The notes: a model not told the origin generated them from the letters alone. 64,000 nt of DNA from UBA7330 sp043554545 (GCA_043554545.1 CP121337.1:4808945-4872944), one strand, 5' to 3'. Positions 45,216 to 55,637 are shown, counted from the stretch's first letter. A program made the numbers and translations.

Positions 45216-46004
45216 ATGTCAAAATATTTAATTCCGTCAGGAGGCCTTTGCGTCGTCATACTACTCTTAGTTAGTTGCAAGTCCTATAAGCAGGATATTC
45301 TTTTTCGGTTAGATGAAAATTATGCTGCTGGGGACTTGAATACTGCCATTATGCAAGCGGAATCAAATTACCGGCTGCAGCCAGATGACAGGCTTCAGCT
45401 AGAGGTATTTACCAATGAGGGTGAAAGGTTGATAGATCCAAATTTTGAGTTATCTCTCCAGCAAAATAATCAAATGGCGCAGAATAGATTCAGGTACGAG
45501 TACCTGATTCAATCTGATGGGGTCGTAAAATTTCCCATGATAGGAAAGAAAAACCTTACGGGCTTGACCATCGATGAAGCTGAGAAAATTCTGGAACAGG
45601 GCTATCAGGAGCATTATGTAGAACCATTTGTTAAGCTTAGTATCATTAACAGAAGAGTGGTAGTGCTGGGAGCTAATGGGGGTCAAGTCGTCCCCATACA
45701 GAACGAGAACACCTCACTCGTTGAGGTGCTGGCTTTGTATGGAGGGTTGAACCTTGGAGCCAAAGCCCAAAATATTAAATTGATTCGCGGAGCGCTTAAT
45801 GATCCGGAGGTATATCAAATTGATCTGGCTACAATTAGCGGTATGAAGGGATCAATTGTTGAGGTAGAATCAGGAGATGTTATTTATGTGGAACCCTGGA
45901 GAAGACCCTGGCTAGAATCCTTGAGGGATATCTCACCTATATTAGGGTTGACTTCTTCAGTGCTTACACTAATCGTTGTTGTACAAAACCTAGCAACAAA
46001 TTGA
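45216..46004 (+). CDS. Polysaccharide export lipoprotein (Wza/BexD-like)
   Basis: 262 residues from the ATG at 45216 (a TTG at 45201 is upstream). The signal ends LLLVSC, giving a lipidated Cys. DDRLQLEVFTNEGERL is the polysaccharide-export (PES) domain and VKLSIINRRVVVLGANGGQV opens the SLBB-like beta-grasp. A late hydrophobic helix ends the chain, as in short Bacteroidota forms. It should form the outer-membrane pore. The stop overlaps the TTG of the next gene (TTGA). Confidence 0.9.
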   Translation: MSKYLIPSGGLCVVILLLVSCKSYKQDILFRLDENYAAGDLNTAIMQAESNYRLQPDDRLQLEVFTNEGERLIDPNFELSLQQNNQMAQNRFRYEYLIQSDGVVKFPMIGKKNLTGLTIDEAEKILEQGYQEHYVEPFVKLSIINRRVVVLGANGGQVVPIQNENTSLVEVLALYGGLNLGAKAQNIKLIRGALNDPEVYQIDLATISGMKGSIVEVESGDVIYVEPWRRPWLESLRDISPILGLTSSVLTLIVVVQNLATN

Positions 46005-48337
46005 GTTCACAGAATATATATCAAAAGCCATCACAGGATTTACTTGATACATTTGATTTAGAAAAGTTCAAGTACGTGCTTAAAAGTGGTTGGTGGTGGT
46101 TGTTGATATTTTTCGGTATCTGCCTCGGGAGTTCCTATTTAATCGTTCGTTATACAAAACCTGTCTTTGAGTCAAAGTCTATATTAAAGTTACAGTTTGA
46201 AAGTGAGGCATCTTCTTTGGGATTGGGTTCAAACATTGACTTTGAGCTTAATGAAATTTCCGGGGAAATAGAGCTCTTAAAATCCAAGCTGTTTTTCTCC
46301 AAGGTGGTTGATGTCATCAATATGGACGTCTCCTATTTCTACTATGGTGATTTTCTTGTCGACGAACGTTATCGTAATAATCCCTTCGCAGTAGCATATA
46401 AAATCAAGAATCCCGCATTCTTTGATAAACCCATAGACATCAAGTTAAATTCAGCGAACGCATTTGAAATTTCATACGATTATAATGGAGAGGTCTATTC
46501 ATCAACCCACAGATTCGGGGAACCTATCAGCACAGATAATTTTAATTTTCTGATTGAAAAAACTCCTTATTTTAAGGAGGAGGAAGTACTTGGGAAGTAT
46601 TACTTCGTCATTAACAGCACCGATGCATTGATTAACTATCTCCAGGGAAATGTTACCGTGAGGCCTGAAAATTTGAATGCTAAAACTATTCTAATTTCAC
46701 TTCAGGATTTCAATAAATATAAAGCACGTGATATTGTCACTGCTATTGACACCCTGTACCTGGGTTATACCAAAGACACTAAAAATACGGTCCTTGAACA
46801 GAAGATTAAGTTTCTTGATGAACAAATTGCTTCGACAGAACAAAAACTGGAATTTTATGAGGATTATTTTGAATCTTTCATCATTGAAAACAGGACCACC
46901 AATCTCCAGACTGATCTCTCTAATACCATCAAGACTTTAAATATGCTTGATTCGCAACGTTTTAATATTAGATCAAGACTGACTGATATTGAGTTGATGG
47001 AAAAACAATTATTATCCGATGAACCCCTTATTGTAAGTCCTGTTTTTGTAAACCAGCTGCCGGCCTTGATTGCTGGTGAATTAAAATCCTACCTTGAGTT
47101 ACAAGGTGAGCGAAGCGCTAAGCTTGAATCATACAATGAAAACACTTTCGTCGTTGGCAGGCTCGACAACCAGATGCTAAGTCTGAGAAAGAGCCTGAAA
47201 GAGCAGGTCTCAGAATACAAAGAAAATCTGATGACTCAGCTGAGCCAGACCAAAATTCGAAAGAACAAGTTAGAAGGAAGTTTTGTGTCATTACCGACCA
47301 TGGGCACAGAGTATAATAAGAATCAGCGGCTCTACGCATTACAGGAAGATTTTCTTCTTTCTCTTCGCCAGTCAAAAATGGAGTTGGAGATTACTAAAGC
47401 AGGGACTGTTCCAAAATCGGTAATCCTTTCACCGGCTTCATTGGAAGGGTCGCCAATAAAACCACAACCGCTACTTATCCTGGGAGTGGGCGCTGTACTG
47501 GGATTAGTTTTGTCTGTCGGCTTTATTTTGATTTCGTATTTATTGCATAATAGTATTACCAGTCTCCGGGAGCTAGAAAGGCTAACTGATGTGCCTATCA
47601 TAGGTACCGTTCCTTATTATAGAAAGAAAAGGCTGAGTGTTTCGAAGCTTGTCATTAAGGCAGATTCAAAATCAGCAATTAGTGAATCTCTTAGGACAAT
47701 CAGGACAAACATGGAGTTTCTTCATGGACCAGAGAAGGAAAAGATTGTTACGATAACCTCAACAGTAAGTGGAGAAGGAAAAACTTTTATCGCAGTCAAT
47801 ATGGCTGCAATCATAGCACTATCCAATCATAAGGTCTGTGTTGTAGACATGGATATGAGAAAGCCAAAAGTACACCTGGCATTTGATCAGGAAAATCTGG
47901 ATCAGGGTGTTAGTACCATCCTTATTGGTAAAAGCAAGATCAAAGATTGCATTCATTCAACAGACCTTGAAAACCTGGATTTTATACCTGCTGGTCCAAT
48001 TCCCCCCAACCCCTCGGAACTCATACTAAATGATAGCTATGAAGATCTGCTGAATGAGCTCAAAAGTAAATATGAATTCATCATATTAGACACCCCACCG
48101 ATCGGGTTAGTTACAGATGCAATACAATCCATGAAGAAATCCGATCTTCAGATGTACGTCATGCGAGCAGATTACTCACAAAGATCCTTTGTGAAATCGC
48201 TTGAAAACCTGAAAAAAGTAAATCATTTTTCCAATTTGACTGTTGTATTTAATTCTTTGAAGTCTAATGGAAGAGGCTATGGCTATGGCTATGGTTCAGG
48301 CTACGCTCAGGGATATTATGAAGATGTGAATGATTAA
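46001..48337 (+). CDS. Wzc-like polysaccharide co-polymerase with tyrosine autokinase domain
   Basis: 778 residues from a TTG coupled to the previous stop. Membrane helices at about 32-50 and 488-512 enclose a periplasmic Wzz-type and coiled-coil region. The cytosolic BY-kinase has Walker A SGEGKTF (Lys594), Walker A' VCVVDMDMRKP, and Walker B FIILDTPPIG. The tail GRGYGYGYGSGYAQGYYE is a tyrosine cluster for autophosphorylation. It controls chain length and export of a surface polysaccharide together with the Wza-like protein. Confidence 0.93.
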   Translation: MSSQNIYQKPSQDLLDTFDLEKFKYVLKSGWWWLLIFFGICLGSSYLIVRYTKPVFESKSILKLQFESEASSLGLGSNIDFELNEISGEIELLKSKLFFSKVVDVINMDVSYFYYGDFLVDERYRNNPFAVAYKIKNPAFFDKPIDIKLNSANAFEISYDYNGEVYSSTHRFGEPISTDNFNFLIEKTPYFKEEEVLGKYYFVINSTDALINYLQGNVTVRPENLNAKTILISLQDFNKYKARDIVTAIDTLYLGYTKDTKNTVLEQKIKFLDEQIASTEQKLEFYEDYFESFIIENRTTNLQTDLSNTIKTLNMLDSQRFNIRSRLTDIELMEKQLLSDEPLIVSPVFVNQLPALIAGELKSYLELQGERSAKLESYNENTFVVGRLDNQMLSLRKSLKEQVSEYKENLMTQLSQTKIRKNKLEGSFVSLPTMGTEYNKNQRLYALQEDFLLSLRQSKMELEITKAGTVPKSVILSPASLEGSPIKPQPLLILGVGAVLGLVLSVGFILISYLLHNSITSLRELERLTDVPIIGTVPYYRKKRLSVSKLVIKADSKSAISESLRTIRTNMEFLHGPEKEKIVTITSTVSGEGKTFIAVNMAAIIALSNHKVCVVDMDMRKPKVHLAFDQENLDQGVSTILIGKSKIKDCIHSTDLENLDFIPAGPIPPNPSELILNDSYEDLLNELKSKYEFIILDTPPIGLVTDAIQSMKKSDLQMYVMRADYSQRSFVKSLENLKKVNHFSNLTVVFNSLKSNGRGYGYGYGSGYAQGYYEDVND

Positions 48338-48489
48338 GCAGATTATCTGGACATTAATAATTCACTTTCGTAAGATGGATAAGAATCAATAGGTAATTTT
48401 GTGGATAAGTTTTCAGCGGGAATTTCAATTTCGGATAAATTTTTGGATTAAATTGTTAAGACCTGAAACAGTACTTTTTTAACGCCTGT

Positions 48490-49893
48490 ATGAAAGAAGA
48501 GTATAAACATAAGGAACAGAGGGAGTTGATTAGGAAGTTTGAAGCTTTCCTTAAGAATAAAGAGAATCATTATTTTGATGAGGATACCTATCTGGAAGTT
48601 ATAAACTTCTATCAGGCTCATGAAAAATACGCCATGGCTTCAAAAGCCTGTCAGTTGGCATTGGATCATTTTTCTTATTCGGTAGATCTTACCATCGAAT
48701 ATGCAGACATTCTTACCAAGATGGAAAGATATGATGATGCGATTCAATTGCTGGAGGATGTATTGCTTATTCAACCAAATGACCCTGAACTGCTCATCCT
48801 AAAAGGGTCGATTCATTCCATGATGTCTGAATATGAAGCAGCCATTACTTCCTATAAACTGGCTGTAGATTTCATTGAAGATAAGGATGAAATACACTAT
48901 AGTATCGGCTTGGCATATCAGGGGATGAGCAAGTATGAGCAGGCGATAGAACATTATAAAATAGCCATTGAGGAAAATATTCTCAATGAAAATGCCTTAT
49001 ATGAATTGGCTTACTGCCTCGATGTTATTGGAGAACTGGAAAGCAGTCTTTCCTATTACGAAAAATTTATAGATCAGGATCCATATTCAGAATATGCGTG
49101 GTACAATCTGGGTATTGTTTATAACAAATTAGGTCAGCACGATAAGTCAATCAATGCCTATGAATTTGCTGTAGCTATCGAGGAGGACTTCAGCAGTGCA
49201 TATTTCAATATGGGTAACACCTACATGAATAAAGGTGATTATCAGAAAGCGCTGGGTGCCTATCGAAGGACACAAGAAATTGAGGGGCCATCTGCAGAAA
49301 TATATTGCTATCTGGGGGCTGCATATGATAAAATGAAACAATTTGATCTTGCGATAAAGTATTATCAAAAGGCGGCCAAGTTGGATCAGTTTTACCATGA
49401 AGCATGGTACGGTGTTGGCATTAGCTTAATGGAACAAGAGAAGTGGTTTGAAGCCATACACTTTTTGAATAAGGCATTGAAACTGGATATTGAAAATGGT
49501 TCATATTGGAAGGCCGTCGCTGAGGCAGAATTTAAGACAGGAAATATTGTTTCAGCAATCGATGCTTTTACGGAAGCAAGTGAGATGGACCCTGAAGATG
49601 CTGATGTATGGCTGAAATGGTCATACCTATACTTTGAGCAGGGTGATATTGACCATGCCTTAGAAGTGTTGATGGACGGAATTTCTGAAAATCCGGAAAA
49701 TGCGGATTTGTATTATCGGAGTGTTGTTTACCTGATTGAAAATGGACGTTATAAAGAAGGAATAAACACGTTGGAAACCGCTTTAATGCTTGATTATGAA
49801 GGCCATACTGTTTTGTATGATTTCTTTCCTAAACTACATACACAAAAGGCCCTTTTCAAAATCATTGATCAATACAAGAAAAACAATTTCTGA
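48490..49893 (+). CDS. TPR-repeat protein
   Basis: 467 residues with roughly eleven tetratricopeptide repeats from about residue 40 to 430, for example AWYNLGIVYNKLGQHDKSIN (208-227) and AYFNMGNTYMNKGDYQKALG. No signal peptide, membrane helix or enzyme domain. Such solenoids are protein-binding scaffolds; the partner is unknown. Placed after the export genes, but with a 150-bp gap, so a link to polysaccharide export is only possible. Confidence 0.85.
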   Translation: MKEEYKHKEQRELIRKFEAFLKNKENHYFDEDTYLEVINFYQAHEKYAMASKACQLALDHFSYSVDLTIEYADILTKMERYDDAIQLLEDVLLIQPNDPELLILKGSIHSMMSEYEAAITSYKLAVDFIEDKDEIHYSIGLAYQGMSKYEQAIEHYKIAIEENILNENALYELAYCLDVIGELESSLSYYEKFIDQDPYSEYAWYNLGIVYNKLGQHDKSINAYEFAVAIEEDFSSAYFNMGNTYMNKGDYQKALGAYRRTQEIEGPSAEIYCYLGAAYDKMKQFDLAIKYYQKAAKLDQFYHEAWYGVGISLMEQEKWFEAIHFLNKALKLDIENGSYWKAVAEAEFKTGNIVSAIDAFTEASEMDPEDADVWLKWSYLYFEQGDIDHALEVLMDGISENPENADLYYRSVVYLIENGRYKEGINTLETALMLDYEGHTVLYDFFPKLHTQKALFKIIDQYKKNNF

Positions 49894-49959
49894 TCTACCC
49901 TATTTTTTCATCAGAATTTTTGATTTTTGAGCACAATTACCAACCACGGTTAACTTGAT

Positions 49960-50727
49960 ATGAACTATAACTTAAACGACCTTCCTCATAGAACAACAAA
50001 ACCAAGAACCATTGGATACACCATGGTCATGGACAAAGGATTAAGTATCAGAGAGGTAGAAGACCTAATTGATACGTGCGGAGATTACATAGATATTGTC
50101 AAATTTGGCTGGTCTACTTCTTTTGTAACCCCAAAACTGAGAGAGAAGATTGCTGTATATAAAGCCGCAGGAATTCCTTGTTACGTAGGTGGTACTTTGT
50201 TTGAAGCTTTTATTGTCAGAGAACAATTTGAAGATTATCAAAAACTTCTGGATGATTTTAAACTAGAGTATGCTGAAGTTTCTGATGGTTCCATCACCCT
50301 TGACCATCAAAAGAAGTGTGACTACATTTCAACACTTGCCAAACAGGTGACCGTATTAAGTGAGGTTGGCTCAAAAGATGCTGCTAAGATCATTCCGCCT
50401 TATAAGTGGATAGAACAGATGCAAACAGAGCTTGACGCAGGTGCGTGGAAAGTAATTGGGGAAGCCAGAGAATCAGGCAATGTTGGTTTGTTTAGAGATT
50501 CAGGAGAAGTAAGGCAAGGGTTAGTAGAAGAGATTCTTACTAAAATTCCAGAAGAAAGAATTATTTGGGAAGCACCACAAAAGGAACAACAGGTTTGGTT
50601 TATTAAGCTGATTGGATCCAATGTAAACCTGGGTAATATTGCTCCCCAAGAAGTTATTCCGCTTGAGACCATCAGACTTGGACTTCGTGGAGATACCTTC
50701 GATCACTTTTTCAAACCAAAAACTTAA
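49960..50727 (+). CDS. Phosphosulfolactate synthase (ComA family)
   Basis: 255 residues, a TIM barrel. KPRTIGYTMVMDKGLSI, DIVKFGWSTSF and LSEVGSKDAA match the ComA family, which adds sulfite to phosphoenolpyruvate. Known first in coenzyme M synthesis of methanogens. In Bacteroidota a role in supplying sulfolactate or cysteate for sulfonolipids is plausible but is inference. The gene is followed after 24 bp by the DUF368 gene and then aroE and uvrB in the same direction. No comB or comC lies here. Confidence 0.85.
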   Translation: MNYNLNDLPHRTTKPRTIGYTMVMDKGLSIREVEDLIDTCGDYIDIVKFGWSTSFVTPKLREKIAVYKAAGIPCYVGGTLFEAFIVREQFEDYQKLLDDFKLEYAEVSDGSITLDHQKKCDYISTLAKQVTVLSEVGSKDAAKIIPPYKWIEQMQTELDAGAWKVIGEARESGNVGLFRDSGEVRQGLVEEILTKIPEERIIWEAPQKEQQVWFIKLIGSNVNLGNIAPQEVIPLETIRLGLRGDTFDHFFKPKT

Positions 50728-50751
50728 GTTCAGACCATCTCTGAATAGCAG

Positions 50752-51624
50752 ATGATCCACAGAATAATCTTATTACTCAAAGGAATGGCCATGGGAGGCG
50801 CTGATGTGATTCCCGGAGTTTCGGGAGGTACCATTGCGTTGATCACTGGTATTTATGAAAAACTGATTGACGCTATTCGGTCTGTGGATATTGATTTCGC
50901 AAAGCTCTTGTTGAAATTTCAGATCAGGGAACTTTGGGAGCGTATTAATGGATCTTTTTTGGTCAATGTCTTTTTAGGGATTTTAATCTCAATTTTTTCC
51001 CTTGCTAAACTAATTACGTTTTTGCTTGATGAGTATCCGATACACATCTGGTCTTTTTTCTTCGGTTTGATACTCGTATCAGTTTTTTATGTCTCTCCCA
51101 GGAAGATGCGTACCCTGGATTTCGTGGCCTTTGCCATTGGTACAGCCATTGCTTACCTGATTACTTCGTTTGTGCCGGGGGAAACCAGTGAATCCCTTTG
51201 GTTTGTATTTATCTCCGGAGCTATTGCTATTTGCGCAATGATATTGCCGGGAATTTCAGGAAGCTTTATTCTTTTGCTTCTTGGTAAGTATGATTTTATC
51301 TTGAGTGCTGTCAAAGAACTCAATTTGTCAGTAATTGCTGTTTTTGGCCTGGGATGTATCATTGGGATTGTAACTTTTTCTAAGCTTATTTATTGGCTTT
51401 TAGCGAATTATAAGGCAGTAACTATGTCCATATTAGCTGGATTTATGCTTGGTTCCCTTAATAAGATATGGCCATGGAAGGTAGCACTTGATAATGTATT
51501 GCCTGGGCAATATGAAGAAATTTCAGGCATGGATGCTTACCTTGGAATTGCAAGTCTTTTTATGATACTGGGTATATTGGTTGTTATATTGTTGGAGCGG
51601 GCAGGCAGTCGCATTTCATCATAA
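50752..51624 (+). CDS. DUF368 polyprenyl-phosphate translocase (PopT-like)
   Basis: 290 residues with about nine membrane segments. KGMAMGGADVIPGVSGGTIA (10-29) and the mirrored MILPGISGSFILLLLGKYD (about 163-181) are the repeated half-helix motifs of DUF368. Family members flip undecaprenyl phosphate back across the inner membrane so that it can be reused for wall and polysaccharide synthesis. That fits the neighbouring export genes, although the family is also found alone. Confidence 0.88.
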   Translation: MIHRIILLLKGMAMGGADVIPGVSGGTIALITGIYEKLIDAIRSVDIDFAKLLLKFQIRELWERINGSFLVNVFLGILISIFSLAKLITFLLDEYPIHIWSFFFGLILVSVFYVSPRKMRTLDFVAFAIGTAIAYLITSFVPGETSESLWFVFISGAIAICAMILPGISGSFILLLLGKYDFILSAVKELNLSVIAVFGLGCIIGIVTFSKLIYWLLANYKAVTMSILAGFMLGSLNKIWPWKVALDNVLPGQYEEISGMDAYLGIASLFMILGILVVILLERAGSRISS

Positions 51625-51705
51625 AATGAGCATGATTTAGGAAATGCCTGCGTGATGAATATCGTTGTAGGATATTCTTTGTGCTGATAAATAAATAATA
51701 CATAC

Positions 51706-52440
51706 ATGAAACTATTTGGTCTTGTTGGATATCCATTGGGTCACTCTTTCTCAAAAAAATATTTCACGGAAAAATTTGAGCAAATGGGCCTAAAGGATCA
51801 TTCCTATGAGCTTTTTGAGATTGAAAGGGTCGAAATGTTTCCTGGGATTTGGGAAAAGTATCCAAATCTCATCGGATTAAATGTTACAGTTCCACATAAA
51901 CAGGGGGTCAAAGAATACCTGGACAAGCTGGATACCAGTGCTGAAAAAGTAGGAGCTGTTAATGTGGTGAAACGAGTGGGGGAGCAATTGATAGGCTATA
52001 ATTCAGATTATTACGGTTTTATGGGTTCACTTGAGAATTTTATTTCTAAAAAAGCTGTTGATAGTGCTTTGATACTGGGCACAGGGGGGTCCTCAAAAGC
52101 GGTAAAGGCGGTATTAGATGATATGGAAATTAAATCTGTTTTTGTTTCCAGAACAGCTCGTGAGGGTGTTTTGATCTATGATGAGCTAGATAAAAAAACA
52201 ATCTCAAATTATCAGTTGATTGTTAATACGACTCCCATCGGGATGTACCCGAAGGTAGATCATTCACCTCAGCTTCCGTATGATGCTTTAGGCGCCGATC
52301 ATTATTTGTTTGATTTGGTTTACAACCCTGAGGAGACCCAATTTATGAGCAAAGGATTAACAAGAGGAGCAAAGGTGAAAAATGGCCTTGAAATGTTACA
52401 CAAGCAAGCAGATAAATCCTGGGAAATCTGGAATAGTTAA
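51706..52440 (+). CDS. aroE: Shikimate dehydrogenase
   Basis: 244 residues. The start KLFGLVGYPLGHSFSKKYF binds shikimate, NVTVPHKQGV holds the catalytic Lys, GYNSDYYGF the conserved Asp, and LGTGGSSKAVKAVL is the NADP motif. It reduces 3-dehydroshikimate in aromatic amino acid synthesis. Slightly short compared with the usual 270 residues, which is common in Bacteroidota. 3 bp separate it from uvrB. Confidence 0.93.
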   Translation: MKLFGLVGYPLGHSFSKKYFTEKFEQMGLKDHSYELFEIERVEMFPGIWEKYPNLIGLNVTVPHKQGVKEYLDKLDTSAEKVGAVNVVKRVGEQLIGYNSDYYGFMGSLENFISKKAVDSALILGTGGSSKAVKAVLDDMEIKSVFVSRTAREGVLIYDELDKKTISNYQLIVNTTPIGMYPKVDHSPQLPYDALGADHYLFDLVYNPEETQFMSKGLTRGAKVKNGLEMLHKQADKSWEIWNS

Positions 52441-52443
52441 GAA

Positions 52444-54459
52444 ATGGACTTTAAGTTAATATCAGAATATGATCCTACTGGAGATCAACCAACTGCAATT
52501 AAACAATTGCTGGCAGGCCTTGAAGCCGGTGAGCCAGCCCAAACATTGCTCGGCGTTACAGGTTCTGGTAAGACTTTTACAGTGGCCAATGTTGTCAAAG
52601 AGATAAACAGACCAACCCTTGTCTTGTGTCACAACAAAACACTGGCTGCACAACTCTATGGTGAGTTCAAGTATTTCTTTCCGGAAAATGCCATTGAGTA
52701 TTTTATTTCCTACTATGATTACTATCAGCCAGAGGCCTATATCCCTACTTCCAACATTTACATCGAAAAGGATCTTTCTATCAATGAAGAAATAGAAAAA
52801 CTGCGTTTAAGTGCTACTTCTTCACTCCTATCCGGCCGAAGAGATGTGCTTGTGGTTGCGTCAGTTTCCTGTATCTACGGTATTGGCAACCCTGAGGAAT
52901 TTGGTAAGAATGTGTTAAAGGTTCAGGAAGGAGAGGTAATACCCCGAAATCAGTTTTTGTTTAAACTGGTTGAGATTCTTTATAACCGGACAGAAGCAGA
53001 TTTTAAGCGAGGAAATTTCAGAGTAAAAGGAGATACAGTTGATGTATTTATCGCTTACGCTGACTTTGCTTATCGTTTTATCTTTTGGGGTGATGAGATT
53101 GAAGCGATTCACCGAATAGAGCCGGATACCGGTGAAAAAATTTCTGAGGAACGTCTGGTAACTATATTTCCTGCAAACCTCTTCGTGACCGGAAAAGACA
53201 TGCTCAATGTAGCAATCACAGAGATTCAGGATGACATGGTCGCACAGGTTCAATTCTTTGAACAGGAAAAGCGATATATGGAAGCCAAACGGCTGAAAGA
53301 AAGAACTGAATTTGATGTGGAGATGATGCGTGAAATTGGATATTGTTCGGGGGTAGAAAATTATTCAAGATATTTTGATAGAAGAGAGCCGGGAACACGG
53401 CCTTTCTGTTTGCTGGACTACTTCCCTGATGATTATTTGATGATCATTGATGAGAGTCACGTAACAGTTCCTCAGGTAAGAGGTATGTGGGGTGGTGACC
53501 GAAGTAGAAAGGTAAATTTGGTTGACTATGGGTTCCGCTTACCCTCGGCACTGGATAACAGGCCTTTGACTTTCAACGAGTTTGAGGAAATGCTGAATCA
53601 GGTGGTGTTTGTTAGCGCGACTCCTTCGGAATATGAATTAAGGAAGTCGGAAGGTGTGGTGGTTGAGCAGTTGATAAGGCCTACCGGACTTTTGGATCCA
53701 ATTATTCATGTGCGCCCAAGTCTTAATCAGATTGATGACCTGATGGAGGAAATTCAGCTGAGGGTTGAAAGGGAAGAAAGGGTATTGATTACCACATTGA
53801 CCAAACGCATGGCTGAGGAGCTTTCCAAATACTTGTTAAATGCAGGTGTCAAGACCAGATACATTCACTCTGAGGTGGATACGCTGGATCGTGTGGAGAT
53901 ATTGCGGGAGTTAAGACAGGGAGTTTTTGATGTTCTAGTTGGAGTAAACCTGCTAAGGGAAGGATTAGACCTGCCAGAAGTTTCATTGGTAGCCATACTA
54001 GATGCGGACAAAGAGGGATTTCTAAGAAACGAACGTTCTTTGGTACAAACCATAGGAAGGGCGGCTCGAAATGTCAATGGCCAGGTCGTTATGTATGCTG
54101 ATAAGGTGACGGATTCGATGCAAAAAGCGATTGATGAGACAAATCGCAGGAGGAGTATTCAAGAAGCTTACAATTCTGAACATGGCATTGAACCTAAGAC
54201 CATTATCAACAACAAGGAAGCTGTTTTAGGGAAGTCAGGTGTTACCGATGCCAAGCGAAATAAAAAGTACTACGTGGAAAGTGAAAACACTTCAGTAGCT
54301 GCGGATCCGATTGTGGCCTATATGGATAAGGATCAATTAAAGAAAATGGCTACTCAGACCAGGGAGATGATGGAGAAGGCAGCAAAAGACCTTGATTTCA
54401 TGGAAGCTGCCAGGCTGAGAGATGAATTAAGTGAGATTGAAAAAATGATGAAGAAGTAG
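52444..54459 (+). CDS. uvrB: Excinuclease ABC subunit B
   Basis: 671 residues, complete. Walker A LLGVTGSGKTFTVANV, the beta-hairpin YYDYYQPEAYIP, the helicase motif DESHVT, motif VI QTIGRAARN and the C-terminal UvrC-binding helix pair (MEKAAKDLDFMEAARLRDEL) are all present. UvrB verifies the lesion in nucleotide excision repair. Directly after aroE. Confidence 0.98.
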   Translation: MDFKLISEYDPTGDQPTAIKQLLAGLEAGEPAQTLLGVTGSGKTFTVANVVKEINRPTLVLCHNKTLAAQLYGEFKYFFPENAIEYFISYYDYYQPEAYIPTSNIYIEKDLSINEEIEKLRLSATSSLLSGRRDVLVVASVSCIYGIGNPEEFGKNVLKVQEGEVIPRNQFLFKLVEILYNRTEADFKRGNFRVKGDTVDVFIAYADFAYRFIFWGDEIEAIHRIEPDTGEKISEERLVTIFPANLFVTGKDMLNVAITEIQDDMVAQVQFFEQEKRYMEAKRLKERTEFDVEMMREIGYCSGVENYSRYFDRREPGTRPFCLLDYFPDDYLMIIDESHVTVPQVRGMWGGDRSRKVNLVDYGFRLPSALDNRPLTFNEFEEMLNQVVFVSATPSEYELRKSEGVVVEQLIRPTGLLDPIIHVRPSLNQIDDLMEEIQLRVEREERVLITTLTKRMAEELSKYLLNAGVKTRYIHSEVDTLDRVEILRELRQGVFDVLVGVNLLREGLDLPEVSLVAILDADKEGFLRNERSLVQTIGRAARNVNGQVVMYADKVTDSMQKAIDETNRRRSIQEAYNSEHGIEPKTIINNKEAVLGKSGVTDAKRNKKYYVESENTSVAADPIVAYMDKDQLKKMATQTREMMEKAAKDLDFMEAARLRDELSEIEKMMKK

Positions 54460-54461
54460 GC

Positions 54462-55637
54462 TTATAGCTCTTTTAGCTTTTCGCGGGCTTCTTTATTTGC
54501 AGGGTGTTTCCTTTTTGTTAATTTTTTCACCCTTTTAAAGTATTCTGTGGCAGCCGCAGGGTCGTTTTCTGCCTCAGCAATTCTACCAAGATGGAGAATG
54601 GAGTAAAAATAATAGCCCATATCAGTGTGGTTACCATACTCACTATATTCCATTGCTAGTTCAAAGTACTTCTTAGCCTTCGGATAGTCTTTTCTTATTT
54701 CACTGATATGTCCGGTAAAGAAAGAGGCATATCTTCCCGCATTTGTTTCATATCCAACCCAGGCACTATCAATGCGATTTAGCATGCTGTGTGATTCTTT
54801 TAGGGCCATATCATACTTTCCTGTTTGATAGAGCAGACGAGTATAGAATCGATGGAAATAAGAATTTTTAGGAAAAGTCTGATGCAGGTACTCAGCTAGT
54901 TGCAAAGAGGTAGCATAGTCTCCATCTTCAAAATAGGAGATCCTCATTAAATAATACTGCGCTTCCGTGCGGGTGTAAAATGCATTTCTTGATACTGTTT
55001 TGAGCTGCTGAATTCCCAGCTCTTTATCGCCATCCGGAAACATCATCATCAAGGGTTTTAAAAGGGGGTAATTTTCCGGGATCCAATCTGCGTAATAGTT
55101 AAAGAGTGCGTCTCCAAAGAGTAATTCAGGGCTTAATTCTTCATGTCCCTTGCATTCTTCGAGGTATTTCAGGCTGTTTTTTCCCGCGAAAGCTGCCTTG
55201 GTATACTCACCTCTGTCTGAATATAACCTGCCCTTAAATGCATAGGCAGCCGCTAAAAAAAAGGCGCCTTCCACTGGATTGTATTTTTCCCGTAGTCGTT
55301 CGGCTAAAACAATGGCTGTATCCAGATAGGCGATAAAGGGCTCGTCCCATTCTGTATTTTCTACATTTGGTAGGATCCTCCACCAATAATTTAACCCAAT
55401 CATAAAGTAGGGGAGTGGATGCCATCCATACTGCTTCTTTAGATAAAGAAAATGTCTGTATGATCTGTTAAATTCAAAATTGTAAAGATCGTTGATGGCC
55501 TGGGTAGCTTCAATCTGAATATATTTATTCTCCAGAAGGCTATAGGTACTGTCGATCTTATCAAATTCCTGGAAATCTTGTGCAGAGGCAAAAAATGTTC
55601 CGGTGGCGAGAAAAAAAAGAAGTGTGATTCTATTCAT
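54462..55637 (-). CDS. Exported TPR-like protein
   Basis: 391 residues with a signal peptide (cleavage near FASA). The mature chain is helical repeats, for example AAAYAFKGRLYSDRGEYTKA (129-148) and TRLLYQTGKYDMALKESHSM. A periplasmic scaffold with unknown partner. Converges on uvrB with a 2-bp gap. Confidence 0.75.
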   Translation of the reverse strand: MNRITLLFFLATGTFFASAQDFQEFDKIDSTYSLLENKYIQIEATQAINDLYNFEFNRSYRHFLYLKKQYGWHPLPYFMIGLNYWWRILPNVENTEWDEPFIAYLDTAIVLAERLREKYNPVEGAFFLAAAYAFKGRLYSDRGEYTKAAFAGKNSLKYLEECKGHEELSPELLFGDALFNYYADWIPENYPLLKPLMMMFPDGDKELGIQQLKTVSRNAFYTRTEAQYYLMRISYFEDGDYATSLQLAEYLHQTFPKNSYFHRFYTRLLYQTGKYDMALKESHSMLNRIDSAWVGYETNAGRYASFFTGHISEIRKDYPKAKKYFELAMEYSEYGNHTDMGYYFYSILHLGRIAEAENDPAAATEYFKRVKKLTKRKHPANKEAREKLKEL

